Shown here in pieces: positions 52,919 through 61,758 of a DNA stretch of 64,000 nucleotides (positions are counted from its first letter, which is position 1; the number at the start of each line of letters is the position of its first letter). The position numbers and the translations under genes are program-made. The DNA comes from Bacillota bacterium (GTDB lineage: Bacteria > Bacillota > Clostridia > Lachnospirales > Lachnospiraceae), in contig JAEZGK010000013.1 in assembly GCA_023437365.1 (NCBI GenBank), positions 124,001 to 188,000 on the forward strand. The letters run 5' to 3'. Below the pieces are notes generated by a model, which was not told the DNA's origin, made no database searches, and saw only the letters and a list, made by a program, of their open reading frames with translations.

Positions 52919-54226
52919 ATGAAGAATATGACAATTGATAAAGTGATCGGAAGAGAGATACTGGATTCCAGAGGTAATCCGACGGTAGAAGCAGAGGTTA
53001 CTTTGGCGGATGGAAGCTTTGGCAGAGCCAGTGTACCATCCGGTGCCTCTACGGGAGCCTTTGAAGCAGTGGAGCTGCGTGACGGAGAGAAAGGCAGATA
53101 TCTTGGCACAGGTGTCAGGAAAGCAGTAGATAATGTAAACCATGCGATAGCTTCCGAGGTGAAGGGAATGAATGCTCTTGACCAGGGAGAGATTGACGCG
53201 AGAATGATTGCTTTAGACGGAACACCGAATAAGGGAAAGCTGGGAGCTAATGCCATCCTTGGTGTATCCCTTGCAGTAGCCAAGGCGGCTGCCGCTTCCT
53301 TGAATTTACCCCTTTACCGTTATCTTGGGGGTGTAAATGCGAAGACACTTCCTGTGCCGATGATGAATATCATCAATGGAGGTAAGCATGCAGACTCGAG
53401 TCTGAATATTCAGGAATTTATGATCATGCCGGTAGGAGCCGACAGCTTCTCTCAGGCGCTGGAGCATAGTGCTACGGTATTCCATACACTGAAAAAGCTA
53501 TTAAAGAATGACGGTTATGTAACCGCAGTCGGAGATGAGGGTGGCTTTGCCCCGAAGTTCACAAGTGATACTCAGGCGCTGGACTATATCGTAAAAGCGA
53601 TAGAGACAGCAGGCTATCGTCCCGGCGAGGATTTCTATATTGCGATTGATGCTGCCTCCACAGAGATGTATGACGAGGCTGAGAAGGCTGGAAGAAAGGG
53701 AGATTATCTCTTCTGGAAATCCGGTGAATATAAGACAGTGGAAGAGATGGTGGATTTCTGGGATCAGGTATGCAGAAAATATCCGGTTATCTCTTTGGAG
53801 GATGGTCTGGCTGAGGAGGACTGGAAGGGCTGGAAGCTCCTGACGGAGCGCCTCGGGAATAAGATTCAGCTGGTCGGTGATGACTTATTTGTAACGAATA
53901 CGAACCGAATCAGAGAAGGGATTGCTCAGGGTATCTCAAACTCCGTACTGATTAAGTTTAACCAGATCGGCTCCCTGACAGAGACCCTGGACGCCATCGA
54001 AATGGCAAAGAATAACCGCTGGACAGCAGTTGTTTCCCACCGTTCCGGTGAGACAGAGGATGTTACATTAGCAGACATCGCAGTTGCTACCAATGCGGGA
54101 CAGATTAAAACCGGTGCACCTTCCAGAACTGACCGAGTAGCCAAATATAATCAACTGCTTCGAATCGAACAGGAGCTTGGCAGCTCTGCAAGATATCTCG
54201 GTAAGGATGCTTTCCGGATATTCTAA
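52919..54226 (+). CDS. eno: Enolase
   Basis: A 435-residue enolase converting 2-phosphoglycerate to phosphoenolpyruvate. The N-terminal GREILDSRGNPTVE, the loop PSGASTGAFEAVELRD, INGGKHADSSLNIQEFMI, GDEGGFAP, and the metal/catalytic segment ISLEDGLAEEDW with SVLIKFNQIGSLTET are all intact. ATG 52919 with GGAAGG upstream; a second ATG three codons later is possible. It is a single gene with a good terminator, as expected of a highly expressed glycolytic enzyme. Confidence 0.97.
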   Translation: MKNMTIDKVIGREILDSRGNPTVEAEVTLADGSFGRASVPSGASTGAFEAVELRDGEKGRYLGTGVRKAVDNVNHAIASEVKGMNALDQGEIDARMIALDGTPNKGKLGANAILGVSLAVAKAAAASLNLPLYRYLGGVNAKTLPVPMMNIINGGKHADSSLNIQEFMIMPVGADSFSQALEHSATVFHTLKKLLKNDGYVTAVGDEGGFAPKFTSDTQALDYIVKAIETAGYRPGEDFYIAIDAASTEMYDEAEKAGRKGDYLFWKSGEYKTVEEMVDFWDQVCRKYPVISLEDGLAEEDWKGWKLLTERLGNKIQLVGDDLFVTNTNRIREGIAQGISNSVLIKFNQIGSLTETLDAIEMAKNNRWTAVVSHRSGETEDVTLADIAVATNAGQIKTGAPSRTDRVAKYNQLLRIEQELGSSARYLGKDAFRIF

Positions 54227-54290
54227 TCCTGAAACTGAAGCTTTCGTGAAAATTTTACAGAAGTAGCTATAATTACATTTACGGAACAAA

Positions 54291-54335
54291 AAAAGAGAGA
54301 AGGTGATAACAGTAAGTTATCACATTCTCTCTTTT
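54291..54335 (+). terminator. Terminator after enolase
   Basis: GAGAGAAGGTGATAAC (54295-54310) pairs with GTTATCACATTCTCTC (54316-54331, one mismatch), with A-rich and T-rich flanks, allowing action from both convergent sides. Confidence 0.85.
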
Positions 54336-54392
54336 CACGCTCAATAAAGTTCAATCTACCTTGTGACTGCAGAGGTAAATAGCTGTTCCTGA

Positions 54393-54998
54393 TCAGCCTT
54401 CTGTCTGAAGCTCATAAGGCTCGCTGTGTCCGGAATAGACAGTATGAATATGATGCTTTCTAATCATATCCCAGCTGTTCTCAATCACAATATCATCAAA
54501 TGCTTCAACCAGATGTGGTGAGGGAAGATCACCGACGAAGGCACAGCAATCATTGATCACGAGGCTGATGCTGTCATCACTATGGCCCGGCGTAGAAAGC
54601 AGCGCTCCGTCAATACCGATGGATTTCAGCAATTCTTTGCTCTCCTCCTCAGTAACCACAATATGATTGGAAGAGGTGATATCCCTGAAATTTGCCTTCG
54701 GGTTCTTCTTAAAAAAGAGATTCAGCTTACTGATATAAGGGATCTGATACTCATGTATGATCAGATTGGTTCCCAGATCCTTCAGTATCTGAACGAGTCC
54801 CGCATGATCGGGGTGAAAATGGGTCACAACCAGGTAGTTGATTTCGTGTACAGAGATATGGTTCTGGTTTAATTGCTGGAGAAGCTGTGCAAAGGTATCC
54901 GGCCAGCCGGTATCCACCATGAGCCATCCTTCCTGTAGGGGAACAAGATAGCAATTGATGGATTTATGTGTAATCGTAATTATATTCAATTGTTTCAC
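54393..54998 (-). CDS. MBL-fold metallo-hydrolase
   Basis: A 201-residue metallo-beta-lactamase-fold protein with LMVDTGWPDTFAQ, the metal motif VTHFHPDHAG (HxHxDH), STPGHSDDSISLV and VYSGHSEP near the C-terminus. It belongs to the broad glyoxalase-II-like hydrolases; the substrate is unknown. It begins 9 bases after the small gene upstream, so they are probably one operon. Confidence 0.85.
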   Translation of the reverse strand: MKQLNIITITHKSINCYLVPLQEGWLMVDTGWPDTFAQLLQQLNQNHISVHEINYLVVTHFHPDHAGLVQILKDLGTNLIIHEYQIPYISKLNLFFKKNPKANFRDITSSNHIVVTEEESKELLKSIGIDGALLSTPGHSDDSISLVINDCCAFVGDLPSPHLVEAFDDIVIENSWDMIRKHHIHTVYSGHSEPYELQTEG

Positions 54999-55007
54999 CT
55001 CAGTATA

Positions 55008-55211
55008 TTAATCGTGCTTTATCTCAACAGTCTCGATGACATTACAACGGTATCCCTTAATAATATTCCCGGTAACATTCCTAAATACCCGCTCGACATT
55101 CAAATCGGGATCCCAGATATACGGCATATTGTCATACATGAACCAATGATCCCAGGAAGAATCGTCATAAGGCTTCATTTGGGTGGTCATTACAGCAGTA
55201 TTTGTTTCCAT
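55008..55211 (-). CDS. Hypothetical protein, 67 residues
   Basis: A small acidic protein (METNTAVMTTQMKPYDDSSW start) rich in Asp, Asn and aromatic residues, with TGAGGTG 7 bases before the ATG. It is encoded directly ahead of the MBL-fold hydrolase with 9 bases between, so it is likely real and co-expressed. No family is recognised. Confidence 0.65.
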   Translation of the reverse strand: METNTAVMTTQMKPYDDSSWDHWFMYDNMPYIWDPDLNVERVFRNVTGNIIKGYRCNVIETVEIKHD

Positions 55212-55306
55212 GCCAGCACCTCACAAAGAATTTGTCCTTAATCCACTATATAACGAAACAAGGTATAATTCAAGTGAATTACCTATTGGAAGCTGTGAAT
55301 TTCGTA

Positions 55307-57997
55307 CTATTTTTTCGACTTTTTATGCCTGTCTGTCAGGAGCTTCTGTAACTCTACAATCAGAATCGGAGCCATAGCAAGGAGCAGGGTCATCGCCCAT
55401 TGCCTGAAAGTCAAAGGTACAACCTGAAAAATCTTTGCTAGGCCAGGTACCATAATTACGATCATCTGCAAAAAGGTGCATATGATAAAAGAGTATACCA
55501 GCTTCCGATTGCTGAAGAGTCCAATCGTGGCAAGAGAATGTTCGCTTCTCATATTAAAGGAATGAAACAGCTGGGATAGGCTTAAGACTGCGAAGGACAT
55601 GGTACGGCCAACCCAGGGAATATAGGTATTGGGAGCATTGCTGCCCTGAAGGGAGCGCTGTAGAGCCGATGTATCATAGTAATGAAAGCCGATCAGGAAT
55701 GCAAGGAGTGCGAGGGAGCCTATCATAAAGCCTTCCAGAACAATCCTGAGTGCCAGCCCATTGGCGAACATTCCCTGTGACGGTGGAATGGGTTTCTTCT
55801 TCATGATATCCTTATCAACAGGCTCGACACCGAGGGCAATTGCCGGCAATGAATCAGTAATCAGATTCACCCATAACAGCTGAACCGCAACAAGTGGTGT
55901 CGGAAGACCCAGCAGGATGGAAACAAATATAGTAAGTATTTCACCGATATTACTGGATAAAAGGAAATGCACTGCTTTCTTAATGTTATCATAGATACCA
56001 CGCCCTTCCCGAACAGCAGAAACGATTGTGGCAAAATTATCGTCCGTCAAAATCATGTCGGCTGCATTCTTGGCAACATCTGTACCTGTGATACCCATTG
56101 CACAGCCAATATCCGCAGTATTTAATGCGGGAGCGTCGTTAACACCGTCTCCGGTCATGGCTACGACCTCACCTCTGGCCTGAAATGCTTTCACAATCCG
56201 TACCTTATGCTCAGGAGAAACCCTTGCGAAAACACTGTAACGGTAGATATTCTCTTCGAGCTGCTCATCATTCATTAAAGTCAGGGCATCACCTGTTACT
56301 GCCTCTTCTCCTTCTGCCAGTATGCCAAGCTCCGCAGCAATTGCTTTTGCTGTTAGCACGTGATCGCCTGTAATCATGACAGGCTTGATTCCTGCCTGAC
56401 GGCACATAGCAACTGCACCCTTCACCTCTTCCCTAGGCGGATCAATCATTCCGATCAAACCAATGAAGGTAAGGTTCTGCTCAAGCTTATCCTCCTTACG
56501 AAAGCTTTCGGGAAAATTACGATATGCAACTGCAATGACTCGGAGAGCCTTTTCCGTCATGGTATTATTCAATCGAGTCAGCTGCTTCTTATCCTTACCC
56601 AGAAGAGGATGTTGTTTTCCGTTCAAATAGTAATGTGTACAGCGTTCCAGCATAAAATCAAAGGCACCCTTAGTAATGCTGCGGTAACCTTCCTCTTCGG
56701 AGCAGTGAACGGTGGACATCAGCTTACGCGAAGAATCAAAGGGTATTTCATAAACACGGGGATAATCCTCATCGAGTTTATTCTTGTTTAGACCTGCGTG
56801 GTAGGCGGCCAGTACTAGAGCTTTTTCTGTTGGTTCTCCATTTAATACCACGGTATCCCGGTCAAAATTCAGAATGGTATCATTACAGAGTGCTGCATGG
56901 GAGAGTAGAAAAGTCCCGAAGCTTGAATTCGATTTCTCGCTTCCTGTGATTGAGCACAATTCTGTCACGGTCATGACATTCTGTGTCAGAGTACCGGTCT
57001 TGTCGGAACATATAACAGTCGCACTGCCGAGTGTCTCTACAGCGGGCAGCTTACGAATGACAGCATTCTTTCTCGCCATTCTCTGAACACCGAGCGAAAG
57101 CATGATGGTTACTATAGCCGGAAGACCTTCCGGGATAGCCGCAACAGCAAGGCTGACAGAGGTCATGAACATATCAAAGGCCGGCAGTTTTTTAATGATT
57201 CCCATTACAAAAATGATCGCACAGATGCTTAAAGCAGCAATACCGAGGACCTTTCCTGTCTTAGCCAGACGCTTCTGAAGGGGGGTCATCGGTGTTTCGT
57301 CCTGCATGATCAGCTTTGCAATATGACCGACCTGGGTATTCATACCGGTGGAGGTAACAACGGCTATCCCTCTGCCATAGGTGATTGTGCTGGTAGCAAG
57401 CACCATATTTAATCTGTCCCCCAGGTTGGTTTCAGGGCTCAAGACAATATCAGCATTTTTCTCGACAGCACTGCTTTCACCGGTCAGGGACGCTTCCTCT
57501 GCCTTGAGGTTTACTGCTGTGATTAACCGGGCGTCTGCCGGGACAAAGCAACCTGTCTCCAGAATCAAGATATCCCCGGGAACAAGCTCAGATGAATCAA
57601 TTGTACTGAGGATACCGTCCCTTATCACATGGGCAGTGGGTGCGGACATTTTTTTCAGTGCTTCCAGAGCTTTTTCCGCACGGGATTCCTGGAGCAGACC
57701 AAGGGTAGCATTGATCATGATAATACATAATATGATAACCGGATCCAGAAAATCGGGTTCCCCGTCCAGATAGGACACGATAAAGGATACGGCAGCAGCT
57801 AAAATCAGTATGATAATCATGAAATCAGCAAACTGTCCCAGGAATCTGAACAGGATGTTTTTCTTCTTCGTAACCTCCAAAATATTGAAGCCATAGGTCT
57901 GCTGTCTTTGCTTGACATCCTTGGAGGATAAACCCTGGTTATGCGTAACTCCAAGTTGGTTCAGGGTTTCTTTGATGGATAAACTATGCCACTGCAT
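55307..57997 (-). CDS. Calcium-type cation-transporting P-type ATPase (P2 class)
   Basis: An 896-residue P-type ATPase. Order: N-terminal cation ATPase domain (LNQLGVTHNQGLSSKDV), actuator LTGESSAVEKN, membrane motif VAAIPEGLPAIV with PEGLP, phosphorylation site ICSDKTGTLTQN, nucleotide domain KGAFDFMLERC, hinge MTGDGVNDAPALN, and six C-terminal membrane segments. The PEGLP and NxxTD (VNLITDSLPAIALG) motifs match calcium pumps of the SERCA/PMR1 type. ATG 57997 is preferred to an in-frame GTG four codons upstream, which abuts the RBS GGGAG. Confidence 0.92.
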   Translation of the reverse strand: MQWHSLSIKETLNQLGVTHNQGLSSKDVKQRQQTYGFNILEVTKKKNILFRFLGQFADFMIIILILAAAVSFIVSYLDGEPDFLDPVIILCIIMINATLGLLQESRAEKALEALKKMSAPTAHVIRDGILSTIDSSELVPGDILILETGCFVPADARLITAVNLKAEEASLTGESSAVEKNADIVLSPETNLGDRLNMVLATSTITYGRGIAVVTSTGMNTQVGHIAKLIMQDETPMTPLQKRLAKTGKVLGIAALSICAIIFVMGIIKKLPAFDMFMTSVSLAVAAIPEGLPAIVTIMLSLGVQRMARKNAVIRKLPAVETLGSATVICSDKTGTLTQNVMTVTELCSITGSEKSNSSFGTFLLSHAALCNDTILNFDRDTVVLNGEPTEKALVLAAYHAGLNKNKLDEDYPRVYEIPFDSSRKLMSTVHCSEEEGYRSITKGAFDFMLERCTHYYLNGKQHPLLGKDKKQLTRLNNTMTEKALRVIAVAYRNFPESFRKEDKLEQNLTFIGLIGMIDPPREEVKGAVAMCRQAGIKPVMITGDHVLTAKAIAAELGILAEGEEAVTGDALTLMNDEQLEENIYRYSVFARVSPEHKVRIVKAFQARGEVVAMTGDGVNDAPALNTADIGCAMGITGTDVAKNAADMILTDDNFATIVSAVREGRGIYDNIKKAVHFLLSSNIGEILTIFVSILLGLPTPLVAVQLLWVNLITDSLPAIALGVEPVDKDIMKKKPIPPSQGMFANGLALRIVLEGFMIGSLALLAFLIGFHYYDTSALQRSLQGSNAPNTYIPWVGRTMSFAVLSLSQLFHSFNMRSEHSLATIGLFSNRKLVYSFIICTFLQMIVIMVPGLAKIFQVVPLTFRQWAMTLLLAMAPILIVELQKLLTDRHKKSKK

Positions 57998-58262
57998 CGT
58001 GGTACTCACTCCCGGTAAGCTAATCTTGCTTTAATTATATGAAACATGCATTGGAATATGATATACGAACGAAGGTTTGGTTGATATGACATCATCAGGA
58101 TGGAAAAAAACATTTACTAAATCTGTATTTTGTGTATAATACTACAGTAAACCCAAAGAGTAATATGGAATAAAAGTCTACAATATTCGTACATGCGAAA
58201 TTAATACATACGAAATTACTACATAAGCACTTAATCAATACGTATCTGTTTCAGTAAGGTAT

Positions 58263-58390
58263 AATTCTGCAAGGTTAATATCTGCAAGGTAAATTCGGCA
58301 AGGTTAATATCTGCAAGGTTAATATCTGCAAGGTTAATTCTGCAAGGTTAATATCTGCAAGGTTAATCCTGCAAAGTTAATTCGGCAAAA
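58263..58390. repeat. Tandem 14/15-bp repeat, about nine copies
   Basis: Head-to-tail units AATTCTGCAAGGTT (14 bases) and AATATCTGCAAGGTT (15 bases) are intermixed over 128 bases, with minor variants at the right end. The array lies in the divergent region between the P-type ATPase and MATE genes, directly before a run of hairpins. Confidence 0.85.
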
Positions 58391-58392
58391 GG

Positions 58393-58500
58393 TCCGGCTG
58401 ACTAAGTCAGCCGGATACATACCTCAGAAAGCCTCTGGAAAGTTCACTTTCCGAGGGCTTTCTGAGGTATGCTGATCCTGTCACCATAGGTGACAGGACC
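58393..58500. repeat. Three abutting hairpins
   Basis: Hairpin 1 is a perfect 10-bp stem with 3-base loop (58393-58415). Hairpin 2 is a long near-perfect stem (58418-58471) with arms of about 25 bases. Hairpin 3 is 12 bp with one mismatch and a 3-base loop (58474-58500). They are separated by only 2 bases each, and the next tandem repeat starts immediately after. None has a T-run, so they do not look like ordinary terminators. Confidence 0.85.
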
Positions 58501-58735
58501 TTTTGCAATTTATCGCCCACAGGCTATATGGCTTTTTGCAATTTATCACCCACAGGCTATATGGCTTTTTGCAATTTATCGCTCACAGGCTATATGACCT
58601 TTTGCAATTTATCGCCCACAGGCCATATGACCTTTTGCAATTTATCACCTACAGGCATATGATCTTTTGCGGTTTATAGCCTGTAGTTAATATGACCTTT
58701 TAAAATATATTACCCGTAGTTAATTAAACCTTCTA
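58501..58735. repeat. Tandem 33-bp repeat, about seven copies
   Basis: Units start TTTTGCAATTTATCGCCCAC and continue AGGCTATATGG; copies begin at 58501, 58534, 58567, 58600, 58633, then degenerate ones at 58665 and 58698. The five left copies differ at few positions. The unit is 11 codons long, so frames stay open through several copies, but no start with an RBS is present. No unique spacers separate the units, so it is not a CRISPR array. It ends about 55 bases before the MATE gene. Confidence 0.88.
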
Positions 58736-58790
58736 CATTTACTATGTTTTGTCATAATATCACCATTAAGCAAAATTAAGGAGAAAGAAT

Positions 58791-60149
58791 ATGGGAAAAT
58801 CAATCACCAGGGATATGACAAGTGGGTCTCCTGCAAAACTAATTATAAAGTTTGCTATTCCTATGCTGATAGGTAATCTGTTCCAACAGTTTTATAATAT
58901 CATTGATTCCGTCGTGGTAGGAAGATTTGTCGACAGTAACGCTCTGGCAGCTGTGGGAGCTACCGGTTCGCTTGTATTTATGGTGATCGGTGTATGCTTT
59001 GGCCTGTCTGCAGGTATCTCTATCGTTATCTCGCAATATTTTGGTGCCGGTGATTACGAGAAAGTCAGAAAGAGCTTTGTTACAGCCACCTATATAGTCA
59101 TAGGAGCGGCGATACTATTGGGTATCCTCGGGTTCTGTTCCACAAGGGTTTTGCTTGAGCTTCTGAATACTCCCGATACGATCATAGAGCAATCGGAAAT
59201 CTTCATGAAGATTACCTTCGCGGGTGTACTCGGTACCGCCTGCTATAATGGAATCGCAGCGGTATTAAGGGCTTTGGGAGATTCAGTCACACCTTTGAAA
59301 TTTCTTATGGTTTCCTGCGTCATTAATGTTCTGCTGGATTTACTTTTTGTGATTGTATTTCACTGGAATGTACCTGGTGTAGCCTTTGCAACAGTGATAT
59401 CTCAATGGATATCAGCCATTGGTTGTATTATTTATGCAATGACGAAGGTGAAGCTGTTAAAAGTTCCGATGAAAGAATGGAAGCCTGATTGGGAGATCTT
59501 TGCGAAATGTTTTCGATTGGGTATTCCGGTAGCTTTGCAGAATTTTCTGATTTCCGTATCTATGATAGCCTTACAGAGGGTGATTAATAATTACAATGAA
59601 ACAGTAATCGCAGCCAATACAGTTGTAAACAGGATTGAACAGCTTGTACTGCAGCCGGGTATGAGTGTCGGGGCGGCACTGTCCGCATTTGCCGGACAGA
59701 ACATAGGTGCAGGAAGGATTGATCGTGCGAAAGCCGGATTAAAATCAGCTTCAGTGATCATCATCGTATTCAGTCTGATCATGCTTCCCGTGATGTATTT
59801 CGGCGGTGAATATATCATGCTGTTATTTACGAGAAAGGAATTCATCGAGGTGGTTAATACCGGTGTTCGTGCAATACATATTACCTGTTTCTTTTATAGT
59901 GCGGTAGGTATGATATTCGTTACACGTAATTTCCTGAGTGGAGCAGGTGACATCAATATCCCGATGGTAATGGGTTTTACAGAAGTGATTTGCAGAATAA
60001 CCTTTGCTATTCTGCTTACAGCCTGGATTGGTTATACCGGCATATGGTGGGCAACAGGATTGAACTGGTTTTTGACTGCCTTGGTAGGCATCTTCCGCGT
60101 ACTATCGGGAAAATGGGAGAGTAAATCCATTATCAATGCTTCTCGGTAA
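58791..60149 (+). CDS. MATE-family efflux transporter
   Basis: A 452-residue exporter with 12 hydrophobic segments in two related halves: GNLFQQFYNIIDSVVVGRFVD in the first and LQPGMSVGAALSAFAGQNIGAG in the second, both MATE hallmarks. It probably expels drugs or metabolites using a sodium or proton gradient. RBS AAGGAGA lies 6 bases before the ATG. The last 17 bases overlap the convergent DedA gene. Confidence 0.93.
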   Translation: MGKSITRDMTSGSPAKLIIKFAIPMLIGNLFQQFYNIIDSVVVGRFVDSNALAAVGATGSLVFMVIGVCFGLSAGISIVISQYFGAGDYEKVRKSFVTATYIVIGAAILLGILGFCSTRVLLELLNTPDTIIEQSEIFMKITFAGVLGTACYNGIAAVLRALGDSVTPLKFLMVSCVINVLLDLLFVIVFHWNVPGVAFATVISQWISAIGCIIYAMTKVKLLKVPMKEWKPDWEIFAKCFRLGIPVALQNFLISVSMIALQRVINNYNETVIAANTVVNRIEQLVLQPGMSVGAALSAFAGQNIGAGRIDRAKAGLKSASVIIIVFSLIMLPVMYFGGEYIMLLFTRKEFIEVVNTGVRAIHITCFFYSAVGMIFVTRNFLSGAGDINIPMVMGFTEVICRITFAILLTAWIGYTGIWWATGLNWFLTALVGIFRVLSGKWESKSIINASR

Positions 60150-60750
60150 CCGTTTTCTTTTTCTTGTTATGTTGATAAATAAAGTTTCCCAGAAGCAGTG
60201 CAAAAAAAATGATTGCAACAGGTCGCAGATTATGTTTATACTGTGAATAATAATCAGCAACTTTGCTATAATTAGACTGTAGAGCATAACCGAAGCCGAT
60301 TAAAAGCGTATTCCATACAGTAATGCCGAGAGCAGAGGCTGTAAAGTAGGTTACCGGATTCAGCCTGGCAGCACCCGCCACGAGAGCGATGTATGTTCGG
60401 ATCAAGGGAATGACTCTGCCGATGCAGACGGCGTAAGCTCCATTGTCATTGAATTTGGCTGTTGCAGATGCGATTCCTTTGCCTGCCTTAGGAAATCTTC
60501 TTGTAATTGCAGATAGGATTGCTCCGCCACCGAACCAACCGACAGAAAAGCACAGTCCGGTACCAAGTAAGCCGGCGAGAATACTCAGCAACAGAATGAC
60601 AAGAAAATTGGTATTCTGCAAGGCACTGATTGCTCCGGCGAAGGGCAGTACGATCTCACTGGAGACGGGAAAGCAGGCATACTCGAGCAGGATAATAATG
60701 AATAAAGCGACAAGTCCGTAATCATGGATAAAATTCGTGAATAGATTCAT
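60133..60750 (-). CDS. DedA-family membrane protein
   Basis: A 205-residue membrane protein of the DedA/VTT-domain family: YACFPVSSEIVLPFAGAIS, a glycine-rich re-entrant segment, GRVIPLIRTYIALVAGAARL and the C-terminal helices. DedA proteins act in membrane-lipid (undecaprenyl phosphate or phosphatidylethanolamine) translocation. The short Lys-rich C-terminus is coded in the 17-base overlap with the convergent MATE gene. Confidence 0.88.
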   Translation of the reverse strand: MNLFTNFIHDYGLVALFIIILLEYACFPVSSEIVLPFAGAISALQNTNFLVILLLSILAGLLGTGLCFSVGWFGGGAILSAITRRFPKAGKGIASATAKFNDNGAYAVCIGRVIPLIRTYIALVAGAARLNPVTYFTASALGITVWNTLLIGFGYALQSNYSKVADYYSQYKHNLRPVAIIFFALLLGNFIYQHNKKKKTVTEKH

Positions 60751-60973
60751 GAGAACTCCTATACTCCGGTATTGAATACAAGAATGCCTTAGATATTCTT
60801 ATTGCGAGGCTGTTTCATTTCATACAAGAGTCATCTTACGTTTGATACATATATATGCGGGGGTAATAGGAGTTTTGATATTAAACTTTCATCTATCCTA
60901 AAATGAGCAAATGTGTTAGAATTGTAATCAATATGGAAGCATGCGACTACAATAATCTGGGGGGATCATAGGT

Positions 60974-61585
60974 ATGAAATTGGTAACAAAATTTTCCAGA
61001 AAAGACCTTTGGAGTATTCCGAATATTTTATGTTATATTAGATTTTTATTAATTCCGGTCTTTGTAGTTACTTATATTAGGGCAAATGAACCGAAGGGAT
61101 ACATTCAGGCCGCTGCGGTAGTGTTTTTATCAGGATTGACTGATTTTCTGGATGGATTTATAGCAAGAAGATGGAATATGATTACAGAATTGGGTAAATT
61201 AATTGATCCGTTGGCTGATAAACTAACCCAGGCTTCTTTGATATTTGTTCTGGTGGTGAAGATCAGATGGATGTTTTTACTGTCTATTTTATTCGTCATC
61301 ATGCAGCTGTTTCTGTTGGTGGCAGGACTTGTAATGCTGAAGAAGGGAACGAAACTGAACGGAGCTAAGTGGTTTGGAAAGGTATCAACAACGGTATTTT
61401 ATGCAACTATGCTGGGTTTGGTGGCAGTACCGACCTTGAGCCATAAAGTCACCAATGGTCTTTTGCTGGTATGCGGAGCATTTCTTCTGTTGTCCTTCCT
61501 GATGTATATAAATGAATATGTAATCATGTATCATAGTCTGAAAGTGAAGGCAGCGAAAGAAGCCTCTACAAAGCATAATAGTTAG
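60974..61585 (+). CDS. CDP-alcohol phosphatidyltransferase (PgsA-like)
   Basis: A 203-residue membrane enzyme with the CDP-alcohol phosphotransferase motif DFLDGFIARRWNMITELGKLIDP then LADK (DG-x2-AR-x8-G-x3-D-x3-D, residues about 55-77), preceded by the amphipathic IPNILCYIRFLLIPVFV. The closest role is phosphatidylglycerophosphate synthase. It is longer than usual at the C-terminus by a helical stretch. Promoter elements are not obvious; the RBS is GGGGG. Confidence 0.85.
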   Translation: MKLVTKFSRKDLWSIPNILCYIRFLLIPVFVVTYIRANEPKGYIQAAAVVFLSGLTDFLDGFIARRWNMITELGKLIDPLADKLTQASLIFVLVVKIRWMFLLSILFVIMQLFLLVAGLVMLKKGTKLNGAKWFGKVSTTVFYATMLGLVAVPTLSHKVTNGLLLVCGAFLLLSFLMYINEYVIMYHSLKVKAAKEASTKHNS

Positions 61586-61587
61586 TT

Positions 61588-61632
61588 GATTAAAGTGTCA
61601 AAAGCACCTTTGGTGCTTTTGACACTTTAATC
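61588..61632. repeat. Perfect 21-bp palindrome with GTCAAAAGCAC core
   Basis: Arms 61588-61608 and 61612-61632 are perfectly complementary with a 3-base TTT loop. It begins 2 bases after the phosphatidyltransferase stop. The inner sequence GTCAAAAGCACC is the motif found at 29407-29529. Confidence 0.85.
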
Positions 61633-61651
61633 ATAGTAATATAAAGACAAT

Positions 61652-61715
61652 AAAACAGGCATCCTGTAACTGATCACGAATTATTAAGCGGATCAGTTGC
61701 AGGAGGCCTGTTTTA
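61652..61715. terminator. Bidirectional terminator
   Basis: AAAACAGGC (61652-61660) pairs with GCCTGTTTT (61706-61714), with inner stems TCCTG and AACTGATC, between convergent genes. Confidence 0.8.
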
Positions 61716-61758
61716 TATTAATATTTTGATTATAGTCAGATGTTATACAAAAGCTTTA

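Noticed and set aside
58501..58735. CRISPR array
   Set aside because: The 33-base units follow one another directly with no unique spacers, and no cas genes are in the window.
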